From the NCBI GenBank assembly GCA_038327685.1, contig JBBQLH010000002.1, positions 1 to 64,000 on the forward strand: a DNA stretch of 64,000 nt. Direction: 5' to 3'. The notes beneath the pieces are model-generated. The model made no database searches, was not told where the DNA came from, and worked only from the letters and a program-made list of their open reading frames with translations. This DNA comes from DASQFQ01 sp038327685 (GTDB lineage: Bacteria; Actinomycetota; Thermoleophilia; Solirubrobacterales; Solirubrobacteraceae). Below, one piece after another: positions 25,394 through 33,659 of this stretch. The position numbers and the translations under genes are program-made. Every line of letters starts with the position of its first letter. The first letter of the stretch is position 1.

Positions 25394-26039
25394 TCAGCGT
25401 CGCCGTGTAGGTCAGACGCGCCGTGCGATAGAGGCAGCGGTACTGCGCGAGGTCCGCGAGGTCGAGCTGGGCGGACTGGATGCCGGGCTCCTGGCAGCCG
25501 TTGCGCGCACGGCTCGCGCGCCACGACGTGTCGTTGCCCAGGCCGAGCGCGAGCGCCGGGACCCAGCTCGGCACGGTCAGCGCGATCAGGTAGCCCTTGT
25601 GGACGTTGAGCGCGCGGCCGAGCGGGAACTGCACGGTCGTCCCGAAGTACGGCTGGAGGCTCTGGATCGCGCTGCGGCCCGTGACGCGGCCGAACAGCTT
25701 CGTGCCGGTCTTGAGCACCGAGATGCCGGCCTGCGACGCGCCGCCGTAGTTCTGGTTGAAGAAGCGGACCTGGCGCGGGCCCGGCGTGCCGAGCGTGATC
25801 GTCCAGGCGACGATCTTGCCATCCGCAGGCGCCTGCATGAGCCCGCGCTGGGCGCCGACCTTGGCTTGATAGCCCGTGGTGCGGGACACGGCCTGGCAGG
25901 GGTTGGCCGGGCACGACGGCGCGGTCGGCTGCGCCGTCTGGCCGATCTCGATGATCCGGGCCGACGCGGGCACCGCGGGCACACCCGCGACCGCGGCCGC
26001 GGCGAGCACGGCGAGGACTCCCTTGTGGGTCGGGCGCAT
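25347..26039 (-). CDS. Secreted protein of unknown function
   Basis: The 230-residue product has a clear signal peptide (hydrophobic GVLAVLAAAAVAGVPAV, cleavage near VPASA). The mature part is probably all-beta, with four or more Cys residues (CPANPC and a later GCQEPG and YRCLYR) that may form disulphides. The C-terminus is a Lys/Pro repeat (PKPPKPAKPAK) of the kind that can bind cell wall. I do not recognise a family. ATG at 26039 is chosen because the signal peptide follows at once. It overlaps the convergent GGDEF/HD-GYP gene by 47 bp. Confidence 0.65.
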   Translation of the reverse strand: MRPTHKGVLAVLAAAAVAGVPAVPASARIIEIGQTAQPTAPSCPANPCQAVSRTTGYQAKVGAQRGLMQAPADGKIVAWTITLGTPGPRQVRFFNQNYGGASQAGISVLKTGTKLFGRVTGRSAIQSLQPYFGTTVQFPLGRALNVHKGYLIALTVPSWVPALALGLGNDTSWRASRARNGCQEPGIQSAQLDLADLAQYRCLYRTARLTYTATLITTPKPPKPAKPAKR

Positions 26040-26083
26040 TCCGGCATTGAACACGACGGGCTCGCCCGGGTTGCGGGCGCCCC

Positions 26084-26287
26084 TCAGAGCTTGGCTACGT
26101 TGACCGCCTTCGGGCCCTTGTCGCCCTGCTCCTCGTCGTAGGAGACCTTCGTGCCCTCCGCGAGCGACCGATACCCGTCACCCGTGATGCCGGAGAAATG
26201 GACGAACAGGTCGCGGCCACCCTCATCCGGGGTGATGAACCCGAAGCCCTTGTCGTCGCTGAACCACTTGACCGTCCCGGTGCCCAT
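26084..26287 (-). CDS. cspA: Cold shock protein
   Basis: The 67-residue single cold-shock domain has the RNA-binding motifs KGFGFITP (RNP1) and LFVHFSGI (RNP2). Family members bind single-stranded RNA and act as RNA chaperones. The start MGTGTVKWF is typical. A GAGGTAGAGGC stretch upstream could be the ribosome site, so unlike many neighbours it probably has a leader. It stands alone between two secreted-protein genes. Confidence 0.95.
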   Translation of the reverse strand: MGTGTVKWFSDDKGFGFITPDEGGRDLFVHFSGITGDGYRSLAEGTKVSYDEEQGDKGPKAVNVAKL

Positions 26288-26354
26288 TCGTGCCTCTACC
26301 TCGCTGGCTGCACCCTTCGACCGGCCGGACCGACCAGTCCTGACGCTGACAACG

Positions 26355-26942
26355 CTAACCGGACGGAGCAGTGCTGCGCAAGGTGAGATTTCCGGTCGCG
26401 GGAGCGTCCGGCGCCGTGTCGCGGCAACCGAGCGGCCGCGGGCACCGGGCGGCCCGTGTGACGGCCTCGGCGGCGAAGCGCACGCTCGCCGGGCGGTCGA
26501 TCGCCGACTGGGGGAAGCGGAGGTAGACGGTGCGGGCGGTCGGGCGCGTCACGGTCACCGTGGCGACCTCCCGCGGCAACCCGTTGGCGCGGTCGCGCAG
26601 CACGCGGCCGTGGAGCTCGTCGCCCTCCTTGGGAGGGGTCGCGCAGACGAGCCAGTCGGGCGGATCGACGCCCGGCTCGCGGGCCGTGGAGAGCGTCAGG
26701 CAGATCGAGCCCGACTGGCCCGTGGCGGAGCGCAGGTCGGCCGTGGTCCACGCCTTCTCCATCGTGACCTCGCCGCGCAGGCGCCCGTCGGTGCCGCGCG
26801 ACATCGCGACGCGGACGATGTCGAGCGGGCCGCGCCCGTCCATGGCCGAGTCCTTGCGGAACGTCGGGATGACCTGCGCCGACGCGATCGGCGCCAGGGC
26901 GCCGAGCACGACCAGGCCCGCCACGGCGCGACGCATCCTCAC
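26355..26942 (-). CDS. Secreted protein of unknown function
   Basis: The 195-residue product has a signal peptide (MRMRRAVAGLVVLGALAPIASA) and a mature part of mixed beta character with about four Cys residues (ICLTL, LVCATPP, RCPRPLGCRD). No catalytic motif or known family is visible. It follows the HIT-family gene on the same strand with a 13-bp gap and may be co-transcribed with it. Confidence 0.6.
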   Translation of the reverse strand: MRMRRAVAGLVVLGALAPIASAQVIPTFRKDSAMDGRGPLDIVRVAMSRGTDGRLRGEVTMEKAWTTADLRSATGQSGSICLTLSTAREPGVDPPDWLVCATPPKEGDELHGRVLRDRANGLPREVATVTVTRPTARTVYLRFPQSAIDRPASVRFAAEAVTRAARCPRPLGCRDTAPDAPATGNLTLRSTAPSG

Positions 26943-26955
26943 CAGTGGGCCTCCA

Positions 26956-27369
26956 CTACGCGCCGAGCTCCTCGGCGGCGGCCGCGATCGCGTCGCGGTC
27001 GCCGGGCTCGGGCTGCCAGGGCAGGCGCAGGGGATCGTTGTCGTAGCGCGGGATCACGTGCAGGTGGAAGTGGAACACGGTCTGCCAGGCGACCTTGCCG
27101 GTCGAGTTGAGGAGGTTCACGCCGTCGGCGCCGAGCTGGTCGCGCACGCGGCCGGCGAGGCCCTTGGCGGCCACGACGACGGCCTTCAGGTCCTCCGGGT
27201 CGATCGAGTGCACGTCCGCGGCGTGCTCGCGCGGGATCACGAGCAGGTGACCGCGGGTCGCGGGGTTGATGTCCATGAACGCGATCGTGCGCTCGTCCTC
27301 GTGGACGCGCGTGGCGGGCACCTCGCCCGCCACGATCTTGCAGAACAGACAATCCGGGTCCGCGGCCAT
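26956..27369 (-). CDS. HIT-family nucleotide hydrolase/transferase
   Basis: The 137-residue product carries the histidine-triad motif HFHLHVIP near residue 105, whose second His is the nucleophile, and the Hint-type N-terminal pair CLFC with the following KIVAGEVPA. Such enzymes hydrolyse adenosine phosphoramidates. ATG at 27369 is chosen because the conserved DCLFCKI follows it and a TACCCT box lies 9 nt upstream; a start 21 bp earlier would run into that box. It is divergent from the M28 peptidase gene. Confidence 0.9.
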   Translation of the reverse strand: MAADPDCLFCKIVAGEVPATRVHEDERTIAFMDINPATRGHLLVIPREHAADVHSIDPEDLKAVVVAAKGLAGRVRDQLGADGVNLLNSTGKVAWQTVFHFHLHVIPRYDNDPLRLPWQPEPGDRDAIAAAAEELGA

Positions 27370-27378
27370 CGCCGCCGC

Positions 27379-27396
27379 AGGGTACTCCAATACCCT
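27379..27396. promoter_or_regulatory. Symmetric divergent -10 boxes (HIT and M28 genes)
   Basis: The 18-bp sequence holds AGGGTA and TACCCT around a 6-bp centre. Read outward on each strand it gives TACCCT exactly 9 nt before each start codon. It forms a mirror-image, probably leaderless, promoter pair. Confidence 0.5.
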
Positions 27397-27405
27397 CAGC
27401 GCGCC

Positions 27406-28572
27406 ATGGAGCCGGATCTCGCCCGCCTACGCGCCACCGTCGAGCACCTCGCGGGCTTCGACCGGCCGTCCGCCTCGGAGGGCGAGCAGCAGGCGGCGGA
27501 GTGGATCCGCGCGCAACTGGAGGCGCTCGGCGTCCTCGCGCGCGTCGAGGAGGAGCCCGCGGTCGGCTCGATGGCGCTCCCGCTGGGGCTGCTGTCGACC
27601 GGGGGCTTCGCCGCGGGCCTCGGCGGGCGGCGCACCGCGCTGCTCGGGCTGCTGGCGGCTGCCGGGATCGTCGACGACGTCTCCGGCGGGCCGCATCTCT
27701 TCCGCCGGCTCCTCCCCCACCGCTCGACCTTCAACGTCACCGGCACCGCCGGCGACCCGGACGCCGCTGAGACGCTCGTCTTCGTCGCCCACCACGACGC
27801 GGCCAACGGCGGCGTGATCTTCCGCCCCGAGCTGACCCGGCTCGTGGCCGACACCTTCCCGGGCTGGTACGCGCGCCAGCACACGTCGCCGCAGATGCTG
27901 CGGCTGGTGGCGGCCGGCCCCGCGCTCGCCGGCCTCGGCGCGCTGACCGGGTGGCGGGCGCTGCGCAAGCTCGGCGCGTTCATCTCCGCGAGCAGCATGG
28001 TGGCCTTCTTCGACATCGGCACCCGCACCGTCGTCCCGGGCGCGAACGACAACCTCACCGCCGTCGCGGTCATCCTCGAGCTCGCCCGGATGCTGCGCGA
28101 GGAGCCGGTCCAGGGCGTGCGCGTGCTGCTCGTCTCGACCGGCTCGGAGGAGTCGTTCATGGAGGGAATGCGCGGCTGGGTCCGCCGCCACGGCCCGGAG
28201 CTCGACCCGGCCCGCACCCGCGTGGTGGTGCTGGAGACGCTGGGCTCGCCGGAGCTGATCCTGCTCGAGGGCGAGGGGATGATCTGGATGAACGACTACG
28301 ACGCCGGCGTGCGCGACCTGATCGCCGACAGCGCGCGGCGCGCCGGCGTGGCGCTGCGCCGCGGCCTGCGCCTCGGCTTCGCCACCGACGCGCTGTCGGC
28401 GCTGCGCGGCGGGCTGCGCGCGGCCACGCTCGCCTCCTGCGACGAGTACAAGATGCCGTCCAACTACCACTCGCAGCGCGACATCCCGCGCAACGTCGAC
28501 TTCGGCACGGTGGCGGCGGCCGCGCGCGTCGCCGAGGCCGCGATCAGGTCAGCAGCGAGCGGGCGAGCCTGA
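27406..28572 (+). CDS. M28-family zinc peptidase-like protein with membrane segments
   Basis: The 388-residue product has M28 aminopeptidase metal motifs: VFVAHHDA (first His), GANDNLTAVA (bridging Asp), STGSEES (catalytic Glu region) and a late NYHSQRDIP (final His). Hydrophobic stretches at about residues 55-85 and 160-180 suggest it is membrane-attached, which is unusual for M28 enzymes, and there is no clear signal peptide. It probably cleaves peptides at the membrane; the substrate is unknown. It overlaps the convergent tRNA nucleotidyltransferase gene by 29 bp. Confidence 0.8.
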   Translation: MEPDLARLRATVEHLAGFDRPSASEGEQQAAEWIRAQLEALGVLARVEEEPAVGSMALPLGLLSTGGFAAGLGGRRTALLGLLAAAGIVDDVSGGPHLFRRLLPHRSTFNVTGTAGDPDAAETLVFVAHHDAANGGVIFRPELTRLVADTFPGWYARQHTSPQMLRLVAAGPALAGLGALTGWRALRKLGAFISASSMVAFFDIGTRTVVPGANDNLTAVAVILELARMLREEPVQGVRVLLVSTGSEESFMEGMRGWVRRHGPELDPARTRVVVLETLGSPELILLEGEGMIWMNDYDAGVRDLIADSARRAGVALRRGLRLGFATDALSALRGGLRAATLASCDEYKMPSNYHSQRDIPRNVDFGTVAAAARVAEAAIRSAASGRA

Positions 28573-29929
28573 CCGCGTCCTCGCGGGTGGCGATCTCCCC
28601 GGCGTAGCGGGCCTCCTCGAGCGCGTCGAGGAGGGCGCCGAGCCGGGGACCGGGCTCGATCCCGAGCGCCGCCGCGAGCTCGTCGCCGCGCACCAGCGGC
28701 GCGGGCCGCGGGCCGGCACGGCGCGCGAGGGCGGGCCCGAGCATCTCGCGCGCAAGCTCGAGGTGCGCCGCGATCGCCGGCTCGGCGTTGCGCCCGCGGG
28801 TGGCGAGGCGGTCGGCGACCGTGAAGACGGTCACGTCGGCCGCGTAGGGCTCCGTCGCGGCCAGGTAGCGCCAGATCGCGCGCCGCGACAGCGGCCGCTC
28901 GTGGACGAGGAATCCGAGCCGCAGATGGTGCAGTGTCAGCGCGGCGACATAGTCGGCGACGCGCTGGGAGGCGCGCAGCCGCCGCAGCACGCTGCGCGCC
29001 AGCTCGGCGCCCTCGGAGTCGTGGCCGACGAACGTCACGCGGCCGTCTGGCCGGTAGCCGCGCGTCGCCGGCTTGGCCGCGTCGTGCAGCAGCGCGGCGA
29101 AGCGCATGGCGTCGCCGCGGCTGAGGTCATCGCCGAGCGGCTCGGCCAGCAGCGCGCTCACCGCTCCGGCGTGCTCGCCGAGCGCCTCGGCGCCGGCCTG
29201 CAGCTCCGCCACCGCGTCGAGCACCTCGAGCGTGTGGCCGTGGACGTCGCGGTGGTGGAAGACGTTCTGCTCGACGCCGCGCAGCGCGGCGAGCTCCGGC
29301 AGCACGACGGCGGCGACGCCCAGGTCCTCGGCCAGGATCAGGCCGGCGGCGGCGCGCTCGGCGCCGACGATCCGCTTGAGCTCGGCGAACACGCGCTCGG
29401 GGGCCACCCCGGCGAGCCCGGGAGCGTGCTCGCGCACCGCCGCGCGCGTCTCCGACTCGAGCTCGAGATCGAGCTCGACCGCAAGGCGCGCCGCGCGCAG
29501 GGTCCGCAGGGGGTCGTCGGCGAGTGCCGCCGCCGAGACCATCCGCAACCGCCGCGCGTCCAGATCGGCCCGGCCGCCGTGGGGGTCGAGCAGCTCGCCG
29601 CCCGCGAGCGGCTCGGCCATGGCGTTGACGGTGAAGTCGCGGGCGGCGAGGTCGGCGGCAAGGTCGCCGTCGCGCAGGCGCACGAGATCGACGTTCCAGA
29701 CGCCGCCCCGCCCGACCACCCGCCACGCCCCGAACGCGCTCGAGAGCTCGAACGCCGTCCCACCCGCCGCCCGCGCGATCGCGCCGGCGGCCGCGCGCGG
29801 GTCGCCCGCGACCGCGACGTCGAAGTCGCTGGTCGCGCGCCCGAGCAGCCGGTCGCGCAGCGCGCCGCCGACCAGCCAGGCCGGCTCCCCGGCGAGCGCC
29901 GCGCGGGCGGTCGCGAGCGGCTCCGTCAT
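28544..29929 (-). CDS. CCA tRNA nucleotidyltransferase / poly(A) polymerase family protein with HD domain
   Basis: The 461-residue class II nucleotidyltransferase has the head-domain motifs WLVGGALRDRLLGR and SDFDVAV, the latter with the two metal-binding Asp residues, followed by RDFTVNAMA and DPLRTLRAARLA. A C-terminal HD domain carries ALLHDAAKP. Enzymes with this layout add CCA to tRNA 3' ends or act as poly(A) polymerases; which one cannot be settled by eye. It overlaps the alr stop by 4 bp and is the last gene of the acpS-nnr-CBS-alr run. Confidence 0.88.
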   Translation of the reverse strand: MTEPLATARAALAGEPAWLVGGALRDRLLGRATSDFDVAVAGDPRAAAGAIARAAGGTAFELSSAFGAWRVVGRGGVWNVDLVRLRDGDLAADLAARDFTVNAMAEPLAGGELLDPHGGRADLDARRLRMVSAAALADDPLRTLRAARLAVELDLELESETRAAVREHAPGLAGVAPERVFAELKRIVGAERAAAGLILAEDLGVAAVVLPELAALRGVEQNVFHHRDVHGHTLEVLDAVAELQAGAEALGEHAGAVSALLAEPLGDDLSRGDAMRFAALLHDAAKPATRGYRPDGRVTFVGHDSEGAELARSVLRRLRASQRVADYVAALTLHHLRLGFLVHERPLSRRAIWRYLAATEPYAADVTVFTVADRLATRGRNAEPAIAAHLELAREMLGPALARRAGPRPAPLVRGDELAAALGIEPGPRLGALLDALEEARYAGEIATREDAVRLARSLLT

Positions 29930-31026
29930 GGCCCGTAGACCCGCGGCACGCGGGCGGAGATGCCGCAGGTGACCTCGTAGTTGATCGTGTCGAGACGCCG
30001 CGCCACCTCCTCGGCGAGGATCCGCTCACCGCCCTGGGCGCCGATCAGGACCGCCTCCGCGCCCACCGTGGCGCCCGCCTCGCCGAGGTCGACCGTGATG
30101 TTGTCCATCGAGACCGTGCCGACGAGCGGCACGCGGCGGCCCGCGACCAGCACCTCGGCGTTGTTGGTCAGCGCGCGGCGGACGCCATCGCCGTAGCCGA
30201 TCGGCAGCGTCCCGATCAGCGTCGGGCGCTCGGCCACGAAGCGCCGGCCGTAGCCGCTGCTCTCCCCGGGTCGTGCCGCCTTGACCTCGGCGACGTAGGA
30301 GACGAGCGCCAGCGCGGGCTCGAGGCCGTGGTCGGCCGGATCGCCGTGGAACGGGTCCATGCCGTAGACGGCGATCCCGCAGCGCACGAGGTCGAAGCGG
30401 GCGGCGGGCCCGCGCAGCGTCGCCGCCGAGTTCGCGGCGTGGACGAGGACCTCGGGGTGGGCGACCTGGACCGCGCGCGCCCACGGGGTGAAGAGCTCGA
30501 GCTGCTCGGCCATGAAGCCGGGGTCGTCGTCGGCGGTGGCGAAGTGGGTCATCGCCCCCGCGAGCCGCAGCCCGTCGCGCCCGGCGACCGCCTCGGCGAC
30601 CCGGCTCGCCTCGCCGGCGTCGCGCGTGCCCAGGCGGCCCATGCCCGTGTCGAGCTTGACGTGGACACCCGTCCCCTGTGCCTCGGGCAGGGCGGCGAGG
30701 CGGTCGACGAAGGCCTCGCGCCAGGCCACGACGTCGGCGCGGGCGGTGACCGCCACCGAGAGCTCCTCGTCCGACAGCGCCCCCATCACCAGCACGGGCC
30801 CCTTGAGCCCGCCCTCCCGCAGCCCGCGCGCCTCCTGCGCCGTCGCGACGGCGAGCCAGCGCGCGCCTCCCGCCTGAGCCGCGCGGGCGGCCGGGACCAT
30901 CCCGTGGCCGTAGCCGTCGGCCTTGACCACCGCGCACAGCGCCGCCGGTCCGGCGACCGCCGCGAGCCGCCGCGCGTTGCGCTCGATCGCGCCCAGGTCG
31001 ACCCGGGCCTCGGCGCGCACGGGCAT
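29926..31026 (-). CDS. alr: Alanine racemase
   Basis: Alr makes D-alanine for peptidoglycan. The 366-residue fold type III PLP enzyme has the PLP lysine in AVVKADGYGHG (Lys35), the conserved KLDTGMGRLG, the phosphate-binding region SSGYGRRF and the catalytic Tyr region with IGYGDGVRR and GTVSMDNITVD. ATG at 31026 is chosen; a GTG at 31038 that overlaps the CBS stop is an alternative and would couple translation. It ends in a 4-bp overlap with the tRNA nucleotidyltransferase gene. Confidence 0.95.
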   Translation of the reverse strand: MPVRAEARVDLGAIERNARRLAAVAGPAALCAVVKADGYGHGMVPAARAAQAGGARWLAVATAQEARGLREGGLKGPVLVMGALSDEELSVAVTARADVVAWREAFVDRLAALPEAQGTGVHVKLDTGMGRLGTRDAGEASRVAEAVAGRDGLRLAGAMTHFATADDDPGFMAEQLELFTPWARAVQVAHPEVLVHAANSAATLRGPAARFDLVRCGIAVYGMDPFHGDPADHGLEPALALVSYVAEVKAARPGESSGYGRRFVAERPTLIGTLPIGYGDGVRRALTNNAEVLVAGRRVPLVGTVSMDNITVDLGEAGATVGAEAVLIGAQGGERILAEEVARRLDTINYEVTCGISARVPRVYGP

Positions 31027-31037
31027 CAGTGGAGCCA

Positions 31038-31499
31038 CTACTCCTTGGTGAGCGCCTCGAGCACGTCGAGGCGGGTCACCACGCCGACCAGCCGGCCGTG
31101 CTCGACCACCGGGAGGCGGTTGTGCTTCTTGCGGGCGATCACGCGCGCGGCCTCCTCGACGCTCGCGCTCGGCTCGATCGTCACCGGGTGCTCGGTCATC
31201 AGGTCACCGGCCGTCGAGGCGACGGCCTTGCGCAGTCGCTCCTCGAAGTGGCTCAGGCGCTCGAGGAAGACGAAGCCGCCGAACAGCTGGAAGTAGTGGG
31301 GCAGGTGCAGGTCGGCGTCCTCCCCCGACAGGATCAGATCCGCCTCGGTGATGATGCCGACGCAGCGGCCGCCCTCGTTGACCACGGCCACGCCGGGCAG
31401 CTCGTGCTCGCGCATCACCTCGAGCACCCGCTCGACCGAGTCGGTCGTTGCGACGCTCGGCGCTTCGGTGTCCATGATGTCCGCGACCGTCAGGGCCAT
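31038..31499 (-). CDS. Two-CBS-domain protein
   Basis: The 153-residue product holds two CBS domains (about residues 1-60 and 95-150) with the typical ends RCVGIITEADLI and RLVGVVTRLDVLEAL. A charged segment of about 30 residues, HYFQLFGGFVFLERLSHFEE, separates them. CBS pairs bind adenosine nucleotides and gate a partner. It lies between nnr and alr on the same strand and touches alr, so a link to energy state or cell-wall supply is possible but unproven. Confidence 0.85.
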   Translation of the reverse strand: MALTVADIMDTEAPSVATTDSVERVLEVMREHELPGVAVVNEGGRCVGIITEADLILSGEDADLHLPHYFQLFGGFVFLERLSHFEERLRKAVASTAGDLMTEHPVTIEPSASVEEAARVIARKKHNRLPVVEHGRLVGVVTRLDVLEALTKE

Positions 31500-31506
31500 G
31501 AGCGCG

Positions 31507-31512
31507 ACCTTA
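31507..31512 (-). promoter_or_regulatory. Candidate -10 box before the CBS-alr genes
   Basis: TAAGGT on the minus strand lies 7 nt before the ATG at 31499, in the 77-bp gap after nnr. It suggests an internal start for CBS-alr-tRNA nucleotidyltransferase. Confidence 0.4.
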
Positions 31513-31576
31513 GATGATCGATTCCATGGCCTGCGCGGTTCCTCAGACAGCCCCGAGGGGTCGTGGAATCAGTCAT

Positions 31577-33094
31577 CTAGCTCCCAAGCGCGGCGGGCAG
31601 CGCTCGGATGACGTCGGAGGCGATCACGCCGTCCGGACCGTCCGGAGCGGCCGCGATCTGGCCCGCGCGCAGGTGCGCGTAGACGCCGGCGCAGACCGCG
31701 TGGGCGGGGGCGAGGCCCTTGGCGAGCATCGCCCCGATCACCCCGGAGAGCACGTCGCCCGTGCCCGCCGTCGCCAACGCGGGAGCGAAGCCGCGCGAGA
31801 CCGCCACCCGACCGTTGGGCGTGGCCACCAGCGTGTCGTCGCCCTTGAGCACGATGATCGCCTTGGCCTTGGCCGCAGCCTCGCGCGCGTACTGGAGCCG
31901 GTGACGGCCGATCTCCTTCGAGTCGATGCCGAGCAGCCGCCCGAGCTCGCCGGCGTGCGGCGTCATCACGGTCGGCCACGGCCGCACGCGCACGAGCTCC
32001 TCCATCGCCCCGCCGCCGAGCGCACCGAGGCCATCCGCGTCGACGACGAGCGGGACGTCGATGCGCTCCACCAGCTCGCGCGCGAGCTCCTGCGCGCCCT
32101 TCTGCTTGCCGAGCCCCGGGCCGAGTACCACGGCGTCGGCGCGGCCGATCGCCTCGAGGGCGGGCTGCAGCGCGGTCGGCGTCAGCGACCCGTCGCGCTC
32201 GGGCAGCCCGACCATCATCGCCTCCAGAAGCCTGACCGTGAATGAGAGCTCGAGGGATTGGGGCCCGCCGACCGTCACGTAGCCCGCGCCCGCGCGCATC
32301 GCCGCCAGCGCGGCCATCGACGGCGCGCCCGTCAACCCGTGCGAGCCGCCGATGATGAACACGTTGCCGGAGGAGAACTTCGTCGAGCCCGACGTGCGGC
32401 GCGGCATCTCGAACAGCACGCCGCCGCCGATCAGCCCGATCTCCGCCTCGCCGGGCGCGCCGGTAGGGATGCCGATGTCGACGCTCTCGACGATGCCCGC
32501 GTGCTCCTTGCCGGGTGAGATCCAGAGCCCGGGCTTCGCCTGGTGGAAGGTCGCGGTGGCCAGCGCCCGCACGGCCGCGCCCTCGACCTCGCCCGTGGAA
32601 GCGTTGACGCCGCTGGGCACGTCGGCGGCGATCACCCGCGCGCGGGCCGAGTTGATCGCGAGGATGACCGCGTCGGCGGGGTCGCGCGGCGCCCCCTCGA
32701 AGCCTGTGCCGAGCACCGCGTCGACGATCGCGTGCGCCTTCTGGAGCCGGTCGGGGTGGAAGGGCACCGGTGCCGGGCCCGGCAGGACCTTGACCTGGGC
32801 CTGGGCATCCTCGCCCATCCATTCGGGCGGCCACACCGCCAGCACGTCGACATCGCGGCCGGCCTGGCGCAGCAGGCGGGCCGCCACGAGCCCGTCGCCG
32901 CCGTTGTTGCCCTTGCCGCAGACGACCGCGATCCGCCCGGCGGGCGCGTGCTTGCCCACCGCGCGGGCAAGGCCCTCTCCCGCGCGCTCCATCAGCTGGC
33001 GGGCGGGGACGCGCTTGGTCTCGATCGCCCACTGGTCGGTCGCGCGCATCAGCGCGGCGTCGGGGAGCGGCTCCAGCCAGCGCGGGTTCGTCAC
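31577..33094 (-). CDS. nnr: Bifunctional NAD(P)H-hydrate repair enzyme (epimerase plus dehydratase)
   Basis: Nnr repairs damaged hydrated NAD(P)H. The 505-residue product has an N-terminal YjeF_N epimerase domain with CGKGNNGGDGLVAARLL, AVLGTGFEG and AADVPSGVNASTGEV. The C-terminal ADP-dependent dehydratase domain shows IIGGSHGLTGAPSMAALAA, TPHAGELGRLLG and ATAGTGDVLSGVI, where the Asp is catalytic. GTG at 33094 overlaps the acpS stop as GTGA, fixing the start. The order acpS-nnr-alr is common in actinobacteria. Confidence 0.95.
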   Translation of the reverse strand: MTNPRWLEPLPDAALMRATDQWAIETKRVPARQLMERAGEGLARAVGKHAPAGRIAVVCGKGNNGGDGLVAARLLRQAGRDVDVLAVWPPEWMGEDAQAQVKVLPGPAPVPFHPDRLQKAHAIVDAVLGTGFEGAPRDPADAVILAINSARARVIAADVPSGVNASTGEVEGAAVRALATATFHQAKPGLWISPGKEHAGIVESVDIGIPTGAPGEAEIGLIGGGVLFEMPRRTSGSTKFSSGNVFIIGGSHGLTGAPSMAALAAMRAGAGYVTVGGPQSLELSFTVRLLEAMMVGLPERDGSLTPTALQPALEAIGRADAVVLGPGLGKQKGAQELARELVERIDVPLVVDADGLGALGGGAMEELVRVRPWPTVMTPHAGELGRLLGIDSKEIGRHRLQYAREAAAKAKAIIVLKGDDTLVATPNGRVAVSRGFAPALATAGTGDVLSGVIGAMLAKGLAPAHAVCAGVYAHLRAGQIAAAPDGPDGVIASDVIRALPAALGS

Positions 33095-33450
33095 GTGCCG
33101 ACCGTCGCGACCGCGCCGGCCATGGCGCGCGTGTGCGTCAGCGAGATCGCGACGGATGCGCCCAGCTCGTCGGCGCGCGCCGCGGCGTGCCCGGAAAGCC
33201 GCACCGAGGGCGCGCCTGTCTCTTCGCGGACCACCTCGACGTCGTGGGGGTTCCATACCTCGAGCGCGAGCGCCTTGACGACCGCTTCTTTGGCGCAGAA
33301 CCGCGCTGCAAGGTGCATCGCGGGCCTCGGGCGGGCGGCCGCATAGGCGCGTTCGGACTCAGTGAACAGCCGCGCGGCCAAATGCGGCCGCCGGGCCAGA
33401 GCCCGCTCCAGCCGGTCGATCTCGAGAAGGTCGATGCCGACGCTGCCCAT
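33091..33450 (-). CDS. acpS: Holo-[acyl-carrier-protein] synthase
   Basis: AcpS transfers phosphopantetheine from CoA to acyl carrier proteins. The 119-residue product has the metal-binding start VGIDLLEIDRLERAL and the second motif AARFCAKEAVVKAL with its catalytic Glu and Lys. The ATG at 33450 precedes the first motif directly and lies 10 nt after a TAGAGT box. It is coupled to nnr by a GTGA overlap. It could also charge the acyl carrier protein at 46.1 kb. Confidence 0.95.
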   Translation of the reverse strand: MGSVGIDLLEIDRLERALARRPHLAARLFTESERAYAAARPRPAMHLAARFCAKEAVVKALALEVWNPHDVEVVREETGAPSVRLSGHAAARADELGASVAISLTHTRAMAGAVATVGT

Positions 33451-33460
33451 CCGGACGGCG

Positions 33461-33466
33461 ACTCTA
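33461..33466 (-). promoter_or_regulatory. Candidate -10 box of the acpS-nnr operon
   Basis: TAGAGT on the minus strand lies 10 nt before the ATG of acpS. Confidence 0.4.
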
Positions 33467-33591
33467 TCCGTCCATATGCCCGATCCGCCACTTGCGTCGA
33501 ATCGCGCACCTCGGCTACTGTCGGCATGCCGGAGGCCAAGCCCGAGCACACGGATGGGACAGGGCTTTAAACACGGACGGAAAGAGATCTG

Positions 33592-33642
33592 ATGGCCCCC
33601 AAGGAAAACGGACGCGGCATGGGCGCACGGTCGCGCGGTTGA
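33592..33642 (+). other. Possible 16-codon leader ORF before the histidine kinase gene
   Basis: An ATG after GGAAAGAGATCTG opens a 16-codon frame (MAPKENGRGMGARSRG) ending in TGA, 17 bp before the kinase start. It lies in the 209-bp gap between acpS and the kinase gene. It may be a leader peptide or chance; no attenuator structure is evident. The rest of the gap shows nothing else recognisable. Confidence 0.25.
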
Positions 33643-33659
33643 CGGAAGTGCGCGCAAAC

